Assembly (NCBI GenBank): GCA_014155875.1
Contig: JACEFZ010027123.1
Location: forward strand, 177,001-241,000
From: Cepaea nemoralis
Taxonomy: Eukaryota; Mollusca; Gastropoda; Stylommatophora; Helicidae
Direction: 5' to 3'
DNA length: 64,000 nt
Shown here: one piece after another, positions 49,423-63,106 of the stretch
Layout: every line of letters starts with the position of its first letter
Numbering within the stretch: position 1 is the first letter of the stretch
Notes under the pieces: model-generated
Seen by the model: the letters and a program-made list of their open reading frames with translations, nothing else
Databases searched by the model: none
What the model was told of the DNA's origin: nothing
Position numbers and translations under genes: made by a program

Positions 49423-50108
49423 TATTTCGTCGTATAATTATCTCAGTCCAACAAAGGTGCAGTTAATACTATTCGCTGTTGATCTGAAAAATCATTTAGG
49501 AATTAGTAAATTGTTTAATGAAAATAACATGCGACATTTTGCAACACTTAACTCGTGAATTAAGGAAGTGCCCCATTGTAACTAACAACAACACAATATA
49601 ATATATGCATTTGCGAAGACAGCGAATGGAATGTAAATATGTTTTTGTGTCAGGTGCATTGTGTCTGCAACATAATAGTAAGTAATAAATTAGTCCATAA
49701 TGATATATCGATATCTGACGTTGGTGAAAATCAACATGTTGTCTTCATTGCTACTAATTTTCCTTTGTTTTATATCAATCTGCATATGATATATAATATC
49801 ACTGATGTTGACACACGTGTAAATACGGTGAAACACAAATGTGGCAGATATATAATTGTGTGTTATTAGTTATTTTCTTCTTTTATACACATCTCCGGAC
49901 TCTAACTATTCCTTTTTGAGTGTCAGGTGGAAATTACTTTTCACATCATAAAATTGCATCAAGTATACTGTTATGAACACAGTAGACATATCATTGTTCA
50001 GATCTGCAATTTAAAAGCAATTACTCTAGTAATGATGTGTGTGTGCTTACACTAGGATAATTTCCACGATATGCACCTCTCAATTAACTGATGGTAATAT
50101 ATGCTTTT
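49423..50108 (-). promoter_or_regulatory. 5' flank of receptor copy C
   Basis: Collinear with 32411-33100 of copy B. Collinearity breaks at about 50108, where a SINE and rDNA-like insertion begins, and resumes at about 51505. Confidence 0.4.
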
Positions 50109-51504
<1,396 letters not shown>

Positions 51505-51657
51505 TATTGTCGGTCATCTAGTAATATAATAATTCATAAGTTATAGAAGTTCTAGCTATTGTGTTTGTGTTACCAACGTATACCAGTTCTGTATCCTGTT
51601 GAAGAACGTTCCTAATTCATGCAACGCTGGTTATTAACAGTATGATAGTAGACGGTG

Positions 51658-51895
51658 TCGGTCTCCCTGGCCTTGGCGTTAGCGACTTTTTCCGTAATCC
51701 CGTATACTCTCGTTAATAACGTGACGTGCGCGAAAATCAGTGGCGGTTCTACCCGCGTCGGTAACTTACGTGGTATGTGAGCCGGTCGTTCAGAAAGCAA
51801 TGGCAAATTATTGAGCGTAATCTTGCTAAGAAATCGACAATCAGCTGAAAAATGCTGATGTTGACAGCGATGTCCTGTAAAGAATAACGAACAAC
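51658..51895 (+). repeat. SINE, CTCCGTAA-type, full length
   Basis: TCGGTCTCCCTGGCCTTGGC to GATGTCCTGTAAAGAATAAC. Just past the collinear flank of copy C. Confidence 0.8.
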
Positions 51896-52339
51896 AACAA
51901 AAAGTAGACGGTACAACCTGCTTTCTGTTAGCGCCGAATGTTGTGAGGCGCTTACCAAACACGAAACCCCGCACTGTGCACGGGCGGAGAAGCGCAAATG
52001 GGATGGTATAAGCCTCATACTGGTGCGAGGAAATGCAACCTACAGACTAAATGTCACGACTGGGCAGACCAGGCCCTAAGCCTTGGTTGCAACTGGTCTA
52101 GGATCGAAGCTCCGATAGGCGGACAGCTACAGCATTGCTTATTTTATCCAGCAGCTTCTGCAGCATGTCTTGTTCCAGGTGTATTGCTGTTATCTTTCTT
52201 CTGGAATGAACTAGGCAGACCGAGAGAGGGATCATGCTGTATGGACAACATATAATCTCTATAATTCAGCTTTGTGCTATGTAGAGGTGTAACTCCATTC
52301 CTGGTCTTTTCCGGTTTCGGAATCAAAGTGACAGGTAGC
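51896..52339. other. No gene recognised
   Basis: Moderately GC-rich. May be LINE leader or older repeat. Confidence 0.3.
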
Positions 52340-54420
52340 AGTTACAGGTTATAAGTCTTTGTCGATTGGCGTAGGCAGGGGCGCCACGGATGTTTTTCTG
52401 CCGGTTGAAGACACCTACAGGTGTCACTGATCAGCTACTAACCGCCTCAAGCTGGACAGCCCCCGGCCAGCTGGGTGTAGATCCGCCTCATCCTGATTGC
52501 TTCAATGAGTGATTGGTGGTAGGACACAATATGAATCGTAGTCTGTAAAACCAATGCACCAAACACTAAAATGAAAAATGGAAAAATCAAGTTATGGCTT
52601 GCAGCCTGGAACATGAGAACCATGTGTCGGGGATTTTCTAATGATCTGACAAATATTGACGATGTTAGAAAAACGGCTGTCATTGATGCCGAACTCAATC
52701 GTCTTAACATTGATATTGCTGGCCTGCTGGAGACTCGCCTCGATGAAGAATAGTCAATTAGGGAAAACTAGGACATCTTATTTTGGAAAGGTTGAGGGCA
52801 GGAAGTAAACCCACAACATTGAGTGGGCTTTGCAAGAAGAATTCACAACTGCGATTGATTGAAAATCCAGCTGGCGGAAATGAAAGATTATTATCTATCC
52901 GCTTAGCAATCACTTGTGGTTTGCCACCATTATCACTGCATATTCACTGACACTCACTTCCCCTGATGATGTGAAGGATTCATTCTATGGGGACTTTGAC
53001 TCCTCTATCAGTACCAAAATCTGACTACATGTCTGTCCTCAGTACTTTTAATGCTCATGTGGGAAAGGACTTGAGTTCAAGGCCAGAGTGCCTTGGAAAA
53101 TACAACATCTATCGCATGAATGACAATGGACAAAGGCTGCTAGTGCATCGCACCAGAAACGACCTATATATTACAATCTCCTGTTTTAAAACAAAAGATC
53201 AGCATAATGACATTGGCATCAGCTGGAATTCATCATCACATAGAGACAACATTTGAATCAAACGTCATTAACTCGAGGTTATTACAGTGCTGATTGTGAT
53301 ACTGGCCATTCTTTAGTTGTTGTGAGTGTTAGACTGAGATCAAAGAGACTCTACACGGTCAAACACAAATATATCCCTAGGATTAATATTATTAACACCC
53401 AAGATCCCGATAAGTGCTTTGTGTTTCAACAGCAACTTCAAGTCGCTTTCGCTGATACATAAACAAATTTACAGCAAGTGAAAAGTTAGGTATACTAAAG
53501 GAACTCTTTATAAAAAAGCCGTAAGGATTTATGGCACTGTGGATCGTATGAGTCAGGACTGGTTTGCAGCAAGCAGCCAGATAATGCAGCCCTTAACTGA
53601 TAAAAAGAAGATAGCTCCCTTAAGAAGCAAGGAAAGAACATCCTGAAACACTCAGTGAGTGTAGCAAGCTAGTAAGGATTGTGCAAATGACTATTGGATC
53701 ACGTTATCCGAGTACATTCAAAATGCAAGCGATCATGGATGAAATCATTTGAAGCATGTAGTAAGAGATAAAGAAGGCCTGTAGTACAATAATGAAAAAG
53801 TGCACCACTAAAAAAATTAACTAGAAAAATCTTCACTGATAAGAAACATCAGATTAACAGATGGGTAGATCACTACATGGAGCTACACATTCTCAAGTGA
53901 GACCAAATTAGCGGATGGTGCCATCACTCTACATATTCACCAGCTAATAGAGCTATGCTGGGGAGAAGGACAAGAACAAGGGATATCAGAGCGACAGTAA
54001 CAACTATATGTGTATCCCAATTTTGTGTATCGTTGGGAAAATATTTGCCAGAATTATTCTGCGCAGAATTCAAGTCCTGCGAGGTCACGTCAACCTCGAA
54101 TTACAGTGTGGCTTTCGACGGAAACGGTCCTCCATTGATAATGATATTCTCATTGCGACAAATGCAAGAAATATGCCGTGAACAGAATCAACCACTGTTT
54201 ATTATCTTCATCAATCTCACAAAGGCAATTGGGTTGGTCAGTCTTGAGGGTCTGTTCAAGGCACTAAAGAGGATCGGCTTCCCTCAAACTCTTCTGTCCA
54301 TTGTGGAATCGTTCCACACAGGCATAAAGGGTATAATCAAGTTTGGTGGTGCAACTTCAGAAGAGTTTGATATCAAGAACGAAAACCGAACGACCAAACT
54401 TTATTTTCAAAGGATTTAGA
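52340..54420 (+). pseudogene. LINE 5' part: leader, endonuclease and start of RT
   Basis: The endonuclease starts at 52571 (LAAWNMRTMCRGFSNDL, DDVRKTAVIDAELNRL, AGLLETRLDEE). The middle has FNAHVGKDLSSRPECLGKYN and NDNGQRLLVH (53055-53145) and the end has YYSADCDTGHSLVV (53280). RT pieces follow: VGKIFARIILRRIQVL, LELQCGFRRK (54040-54115), then LRQMQEICREQNQPLFI and LTKAIGLVSLEGLFKAL (54155-54265). Frameshifts and stops throughout. RT ends at about 54420 before the catalytic YxDD, so the copy is 3' truncated. Confidence 0.85.
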
Positions 54421-54648
54421 ATTGGACACGCAGGCCACTTTGACATTCTGTCTTTCTTTATCTTTCCTCGCATACTTTATTTCATTCATTTATCACTTAT
54501 GCAACTAATGTTAGACAACAGCACAACAATATAAATTGAAACGCACGGAAAATAATCAATAATACATGGCCCACAAAAGTAATTGTTATCATCGCCATTA
54601 TAAATACCTTAGGTAGGTGTCCCTAAATTCCTAAGGTAGGTGACTAAG

Positions 54649-54890
54649 GCCGGTCTCTCTCGTCTAGGGGTTACTCGACTTTCTCCGTAATCCCGTATAC
54701 TCTCGTGATTAACGTGACGTGCTCGAGAACCGGTAGCGGTTCTCTCCGCGTCGATAACTTACGGGGTATGTGAGCCGGTCGCTCAGAAAGCAATGGCAAA
54801 CGACTGAGCGTAATCTTGCAAGGAAATCAACAACCAGCTGAAAGATGCTGGTGTTGACAGCGATGTCCTGTAAAGGATATGCGAACCAAA
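54649..54890 (+). repeat. SINE, CTCCGTAA-type, full length
   Basis: GGCCGGTCTCTCTCGTCTAG to GATGTCCTGTAAAGGATATG. Confidence 0.8.
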
Positions 54891-55697
54891 AAAAAAGGGG
54901 TAGGTGTAACAGTACCATACATGTGAGGATGTTAATTATACTAGTTATCGTTTGAGATACTTTGTATGATATATATGTATGACGCCGACTGGCGTAGGCG
55001 TTCATCGGTCTCGGTCTTTGGTTTTCTGGATCAACTTTTGCCGTTGATATTCCTCCATGCTACCGTCTCAATCCATCCAGTATTAACTCTCTTGATGTCT
55101 GCCTCTGCCTGATCTTGTCAGTTGTCACGATGTTCTCCGGCGCCTCTCTTCTCATCACATGACCACAAAAAGCTGTTTGTCTCTTTCTTATTGTTGTATA
55201 TAATGTTTAGTTTAATTAGCCTCTTTAAGGCATTCGTTGTTAGTTACTTTGGCAGTCCAAGGAATTCGCAACATTCGTCTAAGGAATCACATCTCTGTTG
55301 CTTCCAATCTCTTCCTAATTTGTTCATTTATATTCCAAGATTCAAAGCCATACAGCAAAAGAGGTTCTATATAGTTCTTCAGCACTCTCTTTCCTACATT
55401 CAATGATAGCGACTTAGTGCATAAGATATTCTTCATTTTCTTAAATGCAGCCTTTGCTTGCCCTATTCTGCTCTTGATCTCTGTTGTGCATCTTCCATCT
55501 GATGTTATAAATGTCCCTAGATATTTAAAACTATCCACTTGGTGAAGAATTTTCCCTTCTATCTCTATTTCACATTTGGGTGTCACTTGTTTCTTTGATA
55601 TCACCATTATTACTGTTTTCTTGATATTCAAGGAGAGTCTCTGTTACTACAATGTCCAACAATTGTTGTAGTTCTGTTGCATTATCCGCTATCAATC

Positions 55698-55933
55698 TCT
55701 GTGGCGAAGTGGTCAAGCCGTTTGACTTGTGATCCGAAGGTTGTGGGTTCGATTCCGTGCCGCTCCCTTCGGTTTACGAGTTAAATATTTCGGAGACTCC
55801 TGTGGGTCGTCGCTAAAAGCTACGGAGTTCGTGCTTTGTGCGACGCTTTCCGCGCTGCGGAAAGAGACCGAGTCATATGATATAAAACCCGGTGCGATGA
55901 AGTCGACCCTGTCGACTTTTAAGCGACTTTTTA
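55698..55933 (+). repeat. tRNA-headed SINE inserted in LINE RT
   Basis: Head CTCTGTGGCGAAGTGGTCAA (A box), B box GTGGGTTCGATTCCGTG, then sequence shared with the 550-bp repeat (CTACGGAGTTCGTGCTTTGT). It splits the RT just after TDDTV; AAT flanks it on both sides, a possible 3-bp target duplication. Confidence 0.75.
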
Positions 55934-56908
55934 ATACTGTGTCATCTGTATAACGTATATTATTTCTATTATAACCTTCAAATATTATTCTTGGCTTTTC
56001 TTTGATCTCTTTCATTATTACTTCGCTATAGAGGGAGAAGAGATCCGGTGACAAAAAATATCCCTGTCTTACTCCCAACTTTATTTGTTCATAATTTCCT
56101 TCTTTATTTCCCATTTTAATTGTTGCTGTTTGGTTCCGGTAAATATTTTTTGTTATTATTCTGAAATCTTTTCCATCAATGTTAATATCTTCCAACATTT
56201 TAATCAGTTCATCATGTTTTACCTTATCAAATGCTTTAGTATTATCTATGAAGACAAATATATGTCTTTCTTTGTCTCTACTGATCTTTCTAATAGTATT
56301 TAGTAATGTGTATATTGCATTGTTTGTACCTTTAACTTCCACAAATCCATTCTGTTCTTCACCAATTTCCATTTTTATTTTCTTCCTTGTTCTTCTCATT
56401 ATAATTCTGAGTAGAAGCTTAGTGACATGATTTATGAAGATAATCATACGAAAATCTTCGCATTCAATTGCTCCTGGTCTTTTTGGTATAGCTATAAATA
56501 CAGATTTCAACATATCGTTTGGTATATATCCACTGCTATAAATATCATTCAACATTTTGGTTAATATATCTACTCCAAATTCTCCCAATACGTCTAATTC
56601 TTCTATTATGATTCCATCTGGCCCAGCTGATTTTCCTTTCTTCATATGCTTGATAGCGTCATCAACTTCTTCCTCTAGAATAGGTGGATCTTCTAAGTTA
56701 CTTTATTCTGTTAATTCTGCCCTTTCTCCATTATAAGTCTCTTATATACACATTCCACCTCTTCATTATAGCATCGTCCACCATAATATATTTCCTGTTT
56801 TTAATTTTAAACAGCCTTTATTTTTCTTATTTTTCTTCCCTGTAATCTCACTGATTTGTTTGTGCATAAGTTTTGTATCATTTTCTTTTTCGCGTTTCCA
56901 TCCTGTTT

Positions 56909-57131
56909 CAGGATATTGCGGTCAACATCAGCTTATTTCAGCTGTATGTTGATTCCTAGGCTAGATTACGCTCATCAGAACGCCACGACTTTCTGAACGA
57001 CCGGCTCCATACTCTCATAAGTCACTTTACGCGACTCGAACCGCTTCCAATTTCTCATGCGGTTACGTCAACCACGAGAGTATTCGGGGTTACCGAGAAA
57101 GCTGCTAACCCTTCGGCCAGGGAGACCAGGC
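56909..57131 (-). repeat. SINE, CTCCGTAA-type, inverted
   Basis: Reverse complement of the SINE at 54649, diverged, ending GGGAGACCAGGC at 57131. Confidence 0.7.
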
Positions 57132-57529
57132 AATTTTTGTATCTTTACCATAATTTAATTCAATTTTCTTTTACCGTTCATTTACCCAACTTTCTTTTGC
57201 CTTCACACAATTATTTCTTATTTCTTTATTTATCTCATTATATACATGGTTATCATCTTTACTCTTTTTTTTCATTTGGCTATCAACTTTAATATTTCTT
57301 CAGTCATCCATTTTTCTTAGCCTTTTCGCTTCTCTCCGGTAATATTTCCTTACTCGTTTGATGAATGGACTCCCTTCACATTGCCTATTTTTCGTATATA
57401 TTCTGTATTTTAGCTATTGCATTATACCTATTTTTCACAATCACTCTGCATTGTTCTTGAATTTCTTTATCTATCTTTAAAACCTCTTTATTAAGTCTCA
57501 TGTTCCTAACGAATTTTTTTTCTTATATT

Positions 57530-57557
57530 CAGTCTTGGTAGACCAAGAAGACGGTGG

Positions 57558-57654
<97 letters not shown>

Positions 57655-57780
57655 TACAGACCTACAAGCACTTGGAATCAACGACTGGCAAGAGAAGGTC
57701 AACCAGAGAGACGAATGGAGACGAATTGTATCTGCAGCAAAGAACCTCAATGGCTTGGAACGCTGAAGAAGAAGAAGATA
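57530..57780 (+). mobile_element. LINE 3' end split by a (TA)n tract
   Basis: LGRPRRRW, then about 45 TA units (57559-57649), then [20 protein letters not shown] in one frame. The familiar DEWRRIV...[10 protein letters not shown] end lies across a frameshift, and a GAA tail follows. Confidence 0.65.
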
Positions 57781-58084
57781 TTCAGTCTTACTTTTATTAT
57801 ACCACATAGTGGTACATGATCACTATTACAGTCAGCACCCGGCATTGTCTTTACATTAATTAACGCATTTCGAAACCTTTCATTTATAAGTATACAGTCA
57901 ATTTGGTTGAGTATTTTCTTATCAGGGCTTTTCCAACTGTAAAGTCGTCTTTTATGGTGTTTAAACCAGGTGTTTCCAATTATCATATTATTAATATTTG
58001 TTCATTCTATTAGCTGTTCTCCTCGTTCATTGTGTGTACCTAAACCATAAATCCCCACTACAGCCGCCATTTTTCCTGTTCCTA

Positions 58085-58442
58085 CTTTTGCACTCTCTAC
58101 TACGATACAAAGATGTATGTATGCGGGACATGATTGATACAGGCATTGTTAATGCACATTGAGAGCAAGTCGCCGCTGCACGTGTTGCATGGAGGGCAAA
58201 CATCAGAAATGGAATAAAGACAAAGGAGAAAATTATTGCAGATAAGTCACACACCGAGCGTGTAAGACGTAAGATGGTGCATGATGGTGGAAATGACTAC
58301 GTATTCACATGCACCCACTGTGAACGGACACATTACAGTGCGAATTGGCCTTATCATTCACATTCGCTACCGCCATAGGTAAAAGTTATTATGCCTTTTT
58401 GAAGCATAAACTATCGTCTGTCAAGACGTCAAGGTGCCAATG
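58085..58442 (+). pseudogene. Zinc-finger LINE 3' end
   Basis: Third copy of the end seen at 19000-19456, with the same landmarks (GATACAGGCATTG, CACCCACTGTGAACGGAC, CAAGGTGCCAATG). Inserted opposite to the host LINE. Confidence 0.75.
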
Positions 58443-58599
58443 TATGTGTACTTTTGCATTAAAATCACCTAGTATTATTTTCTGTTTACATCTTGTGATT
58501 TAATTTGAGACATTGCCAAGCCTACTACATCGAAAAAAATGTTGTATTTTTTCATCACTACTGTTTGTTGTTGGAGCGTATTTTAAAAAAAAAATTAAG

Positions 58600-58705
58600 T
58601 TGCATGTCCTTCACAGGACGTAGCAGTCAACCCCAACATTTTCGCTGTTCGTGATTGCTGGGCAAATTTTACGTTCAGTAGTTTGCCATTGCTTTCTGAA
58701 AGTAC
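58600..58705 (-). repeat. SINE 3' half, inverted
   Basis: Minus strand AGCAATGGCAAACTACTGAA to GCTACGTCCTGTGAAGGACA followed by TGCAAC. Confidence 0.75.
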
Positions 58706-59319
58706 AATATTTATATCTATTGGCTTGCCTTTCAATGTGACCATAATACCTCTGTCTGAAATACACCAGTAACCATTAATTGATTTGGATGTTTGTTTAT
58801 CAAATATTAGCCCTACGCCTTTTTCGAATGTATCCGCACAGAATAAATTATTGTGTGTTTTTCGTTTATAATTTTGCCTGATCCCTTCCATCTCATCTCA
58901 CTTACGCCTAGAATATTCAATTTTATACTTTCCATTTCACTTATAACATTGTCTAATTTACCAAGCTCACTTAACGTTCTTACTTTCCAGGTACCTATTT
59001 TAAACGTATTTGTTGTAATTAATATGTTGCCTTCAGTCTGTGGATGACGATTTGGTTGTACTCGTGGCACTTGACTGTCCCAACTGGACGAGGACGTCCT
59101 AAAACAGTCATTGACCTCGTTTAACGACATTGAAGTGTGTTTAGTCATGAAGACTTGGGAAGATAATGTGGTGGTTTCCCCTTGCCATCCACATCCACGT
59201 GGGGTTCTGTTACATCAGTCTTTGACAGCCCAATTCGACTCTCAGGACATGTGAGTACCCTTATCTGCCCAGCTGCAGTGCTATCCAGTTAGCTTGTTGG
59301 TTTCATAATCCTTTTGTTT

Positions 59320-60810
59320 TTTTGGTTGCATCTCAATCAATCATGTGCCATGCCGGAACGCGTGGGCGGTCATGACTCGCAATTTCACTCGATCACCAGA
59401 GTCATGGATCAGCTCAGTGTTCCTGTCTCGTCCATGCCATGTGGCCAAGCCATCCAGGTATGTTTCTTTCGGTCTTCCTCTTGGTCTGTTCCCTTCGATC
59501 TTGCCAGTTGTCACTAAGTTCTCCAGTCCATTTCTTAACATAACATGTCCAAAACATTTTGACTGTCTACGTCTATTTTCTCTAATCAATTTACGAGTTT
59601 CATTTGTCTCATGTAGTACTTGGTCATTGGTTTTTCTATCTGTCCATGGTATTCTTTGCTTGAATTTTCCTCAGAAACCACATTTCCGCAGTCAGCAGAT
59701 GTTTTTCAGCTTGACTGCACATAGTCCAAGTTTCACATCCATACAAAAGAACAGGCTCTGTGTATCCCCTCAACACTCTTTTTCTCGTTGCAATTGACAC
59801 CATTTTATTGGTCAGAATATTTTTCATCTTGCTAAATTAAGGCTACTTTCGCCATTGCGATTCTTGTTCTAATCTCTTCAGGGCATCTACCATCAGATGT
59901 TATGACTGTTCCGAGATAATTGTATCGATTCACTTGTTGAAGAATAGTCCCATTTACTTGTATATTACATTGTGGTACTTCGTTCTTCCTAGTGACGACC
60001 ATAACCTGTGTATTTTTACAATTTAATTCTAACCCCAGTTGCTCACTGTGTACAACAACCGCATCTACTAAGTGTTGCAGATCCTGCGCATTGTCTGCAA
60101 TCAATACTGTATCATCTGCATATCTAATGTTATTAATGTTTCGTCCTCCAATGCTGATTCCATTTATATCGTCTACATTTCTGAAAATATTTTCACTGTA
60201 TAGGGAAAAAAGTTCTGGAGACATTACACATCCCTGCCTAACACCTCTCTTAATAGGCTGATATTGTCCCACTTCATTATCAATCCTTATGGCAGCTTGT
60301 TGTTTCCAATATATGTTTTTTATAAGTCTAATGTCTTTCCCATCAATTTGTAGATCTGCAAGCATATCCACCATGTTGACATGTCTAACTGCATCAAAAG
60401 TCTTTGTGAAGTCAATAGAGCAAAGATGTTTACTTCTGTAGCACGTTCAATAACTGCTCAGCATATACACAGCATTTACTGTACCCTTTCCTTCTACAAA
60501 CCCACATTGTTCTTCCCCCATTTCAGGTTGTATTTTCTTCATCACTCTTTGCATGATAATTCGTAGTAAAATCTATGTGATGTGACTCATTATACTAATT
60601 GTTCTATGTTGATCACATTCCAAGACTCCTGATTTCATTGGGATTGCAATAAATTCAGAGTTACATAATTCAGAATGTATATCCCCAGTATCATATAATG
60701 TTTTCAGCAGTCTGGTGACTTGATCTAGTCCATTATCTTCTAAAGCTTTAATCATTTATTTTGTGAAGTTATCTGCACCGGGGAACTTGCCAACTTTCTT
60801 ATGCTTAAGA
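59320..60810 (-). pseudogene. 5'-truncated APE-type LINE, best-preserved RT
   Basis: Minus strand. The RT start is at 60755-60573 and the TFDAV region near 60400. A 180-codon open stretch at 60374-59832 has GVRQGCVMSPELFSLYSE, the intact catalytic INNIRYADDTVLIADNAQ and YNYLGTVITSDGRCPEE. The tail follows in new frames: EPVLLYGCETWTMCSQAEKH (59750) and SKCFGHVMLRNGLEN, NRPRGRPKET, GRDRNTELIHDSGDRV (59560-59390). Several frameshifts. It is the youngest-looking LINE in the window, and the endonuclease is missing. Confidence 0.88.
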
Positions 60811-62004
60811 AAAATATATAAATATAATACTAAATATGCAGTAGTTTAAAGAATTCAAGTATATTATCCTGAAACTCTGTCTTATAGCCTTTTATGTGAC
60901 GTTACAACAAAACCCTAAATAGATGACTTTTCAGTCGGTTTTGTATATTTAATAAAGTTAAACATTCAGTACTAAAACTAACTGTATATACGTGGTAATT
61001 GTAAACATAGTATTTTTGCTGTGTATAGTGATATAAGTAACGAGGGCGGCATGGGTTAGGAGGTCTAACATCAACAAATTCGATGCTTATGTGCGAAGCC
61101 AATCGTCAGAAGGCCTTGGTTTTTTTAAAATTATATATCTAATTAAAAGTGACCAGCTGTGTATTATAATGGCCGTTATTACTGTCTGCATTGGATGTGA
61201 CCTAATTACTATCATCATGCCATTGGTGTTGTGTTAGCGATAAAATCCTCGTGGTCGGGCTCTGTGACAATATCCAGCTGGGCACATTGTCACATGTCTA
61301 AAGGGTACAGCTGGGACACGTGGTTAATGTCTACGACCGGAACACATGAGGGCGTTACAAATAGCCGGTCTCATGTCTAAAGATACATACAGGACATGTA
61401 GGTAATGGTTACATTCTGGCAAAGATGTCGTTATGCCTTTTCACCTGTTTACGGGGTACAACCGATACACGTGGCTAAGCGGGGTAGTTTAGAAAATTGG
61501 TCGTCTATCGACTGTCCGGGGATCTAACTGGTGATGATCACCGTGTACGGAAGTTACTCCACTACCTCGTCAACAGAGCATTGTAGTTTAAAATGATCTC
61601 TCTTCGCTCTCTCATTTCTATGGCCGAGTCGTCCTAAGGTCACAGAGTAACACCAAAAGACACGAAACTACTGTCTCGGCATTAATACAACAAAAGGCAG
61701 TTTCGAATATAGTGTACGCAACAATAACCCGTTCATCACAGTGTCCGACTAAGCCTTTATCATAGTCATAGAAGAGAGATGTGATCACCGTGCCAGTCGG
61801 GGAAGGCGCACCTTTTACTTAACAACTAGCGGGTTATACACTGACGATTGTTTAGCGCCTTTTATAAACTGTATAATAGTACACACGAACACAACAAGCT
61901 GTCCCGGCTCAACCTTAGGCGTCGCATGTAACATGACATGTCCTTACCAGCGAAGCTATCGTGTCTCAAATCAAGCATTTACACTTTCATTAAGTCTTCT
62001 ATAT
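60811..62004. other. No gene recognised
   Basis: No motif in either strand. Confidence 0.4.
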
Positions 62005-62135
62005 GTCCATCGGGGTCTTTGTAGCTTTCCCCGGAAACGCATTTCCTATTCCAGTGTATGTTTTTCAATGTGTCTGCTCATTTCCACGGTTCACATCCAG
62101 ACGAAAGTACAGGTTCTATGTAACACGTCAACATT
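62005..62135 (-). pseudogene. Small LINE fragment
   Basis: Minus strand LTCYIEPVLSSGCEPWK resembles the EPVLLYGCETW segment of the LINEs nearby. Confidence 0.45.
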
Positions 62136-62329
62136 CAGATAAGAATATATGTCATCCAATTTTTTTTTTTTAAAGATGGCCAAATACTGATATACCTCGT
62201 CCAGACTTTAAAAAAGTAATTTATAATGCCCATGTTAAACACTGCCTCAGTGAGTCATTTGTTATTGATTATTTTTCATGCGTTTTAATGTTCTTTTGTT
62301 GTCAAAAGTTGCTTCATAAGTGATGTTGA

Positions 62330-62419
62330 ATGAAAGAATGTATGAGAGGAAATAGAGAAGAAGGGCAGAATGTCAGACGGGCCTGCGTGCCCAATTCTTA
62401 ACCCTTTGAAAATAAAGAC

Positions 62420-62450
<31 letters not shown>
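62330..62450 (+). mobile_element. Probable retroelement 3' tail with (TTA)n
   Basis: CCTTTGAAAATAAAGACTTATTATT: a polyadenylation-like AATAAA followed at once by a TTA repeat, the usual 3' end of several non-LTR elements. No coding part attached. Confidence 0.45.
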
Positions 62451-62451
<1 letters not shown>

Positions 62452-62788
62452 CATATCTTATCCAAACTTGCAAAAATTATGTTACCCAAACTGAGAAAGA
62501 TATTAATCAAAGAGAGAAAATTGCTATCACAACTTGTCGAATCGACCTATTAACTTGACCAATTAACCTCAAAAATTCCCCAATGACTAACATTTGTCCA
62601 CTTGCTATTACAACTTGTCGACTACCTCTCACAAAGCACTCACGGGGGTTTTCTGTATGTATTAAATATACACACTCAAGCGCTCTCGCAGTCACAACAT
62701 AGCGAAATACTGAGAGTTAAGACTGTTTTTAGGCAACTTTATTTTTGTTTGCAATCAAAGAATAGAAATTCGGTCAACCACTTTGTTG

Positions 62789-63106
62789 TCAAAATACACA
62801 AGTACTTAGTTTATCAGCCATATACGCATCTACAGATTTATCAAAGCGCTTTTCCATGTCTTGGACATTCACTTCTGAATTGTAAGAATTATCAACCAGA
62901 TGCTTAGCCAGACGCATGCTATGTGTAAACAGCATAATTATTCTCCCAATGTTGATGACGTTATCGCCAAAGAGTTCATCGCCGACGGAAACAAAGACTT
63001 GGAAAACATGTTCCGTCTTGATACTGCATAATAGCCCCGTGAACAGCACATCGTGTTGTTTGGCTAATTGACCTATTAAACTAGACAACGTCGAATTATT
63101 TGCCAT
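62789..63106 (-). CDS. Bcl-2-family-like protein, short (105 aa)
   Basis: A single open frame from ATG 63106-63104 to TAA 62791-62789. Residues about 8-25 (LSSLIGQLAKQHDVLFTG) resemble the helix before BH1. Residues about 38-60 (VSVGDELFGDNVINIGRI) match the BH1 pattern ELFxDGxxNWGRI, with Ile for the Trp. It continues IIMLFTHSMRLAKHL as in the central hydrophobic hairpin of the fold, and KSVDAYMADKL as in the helix before BH2. Known Bcl-2 proteins are 180-240 aa; here BH4, a clear BH3, BH2 and the membrane anchor are not seen. It may be one exon of a larger gene, an intronless truncated copy, or a decayed pseudogene. No convincing splice donor follows. Family members act in apoptosis control at mitochondria, and some DNA viruses carry them; origin cannot be judged here. 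Confidence 0.5.
   Translation of the reverse strand: MANNSTLSSLIGQLAKQHDVLFTGLLCSIKTEHVFQVFVSVGDELFGDNVINIGRIIMLFTHSMRLAKHLVDNSYNSEVNVQDMEKRFDKSVDAYMADKLSTCVF

Larger units (their letters stand above)
55090..59210 (-). pseudogene. APE-type LINE of about 4 kb with nested insertions
   Basis: Minus strand. The endonuclease start is at 59060-58870 (FKIGTWKVRTLSELGKLDNV, LGVSEMRWKGSGK) and the endonuclease continues at 58860-58720 (GYWCISDRG). Its end is at 57986-57800 ([39 protein letters not shown]). RT runs 56645-55935 (GKSAGPDGII, VFIDNTKAFDKV, GVRQGYFLSP, IRYTDDTVL, with YTDD in place of YADD). The thumb and tail lie at 55631-55287 (VDSFKYLGTFITSDGRC, EPLLLYGFESW). The 311-codon RT frame is long but incomplete. 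Inserted pieces are at 58085-58442, 58600-58705, 57530-57780, 56909-57131 and 55698-55933. Confidence 0.85.
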
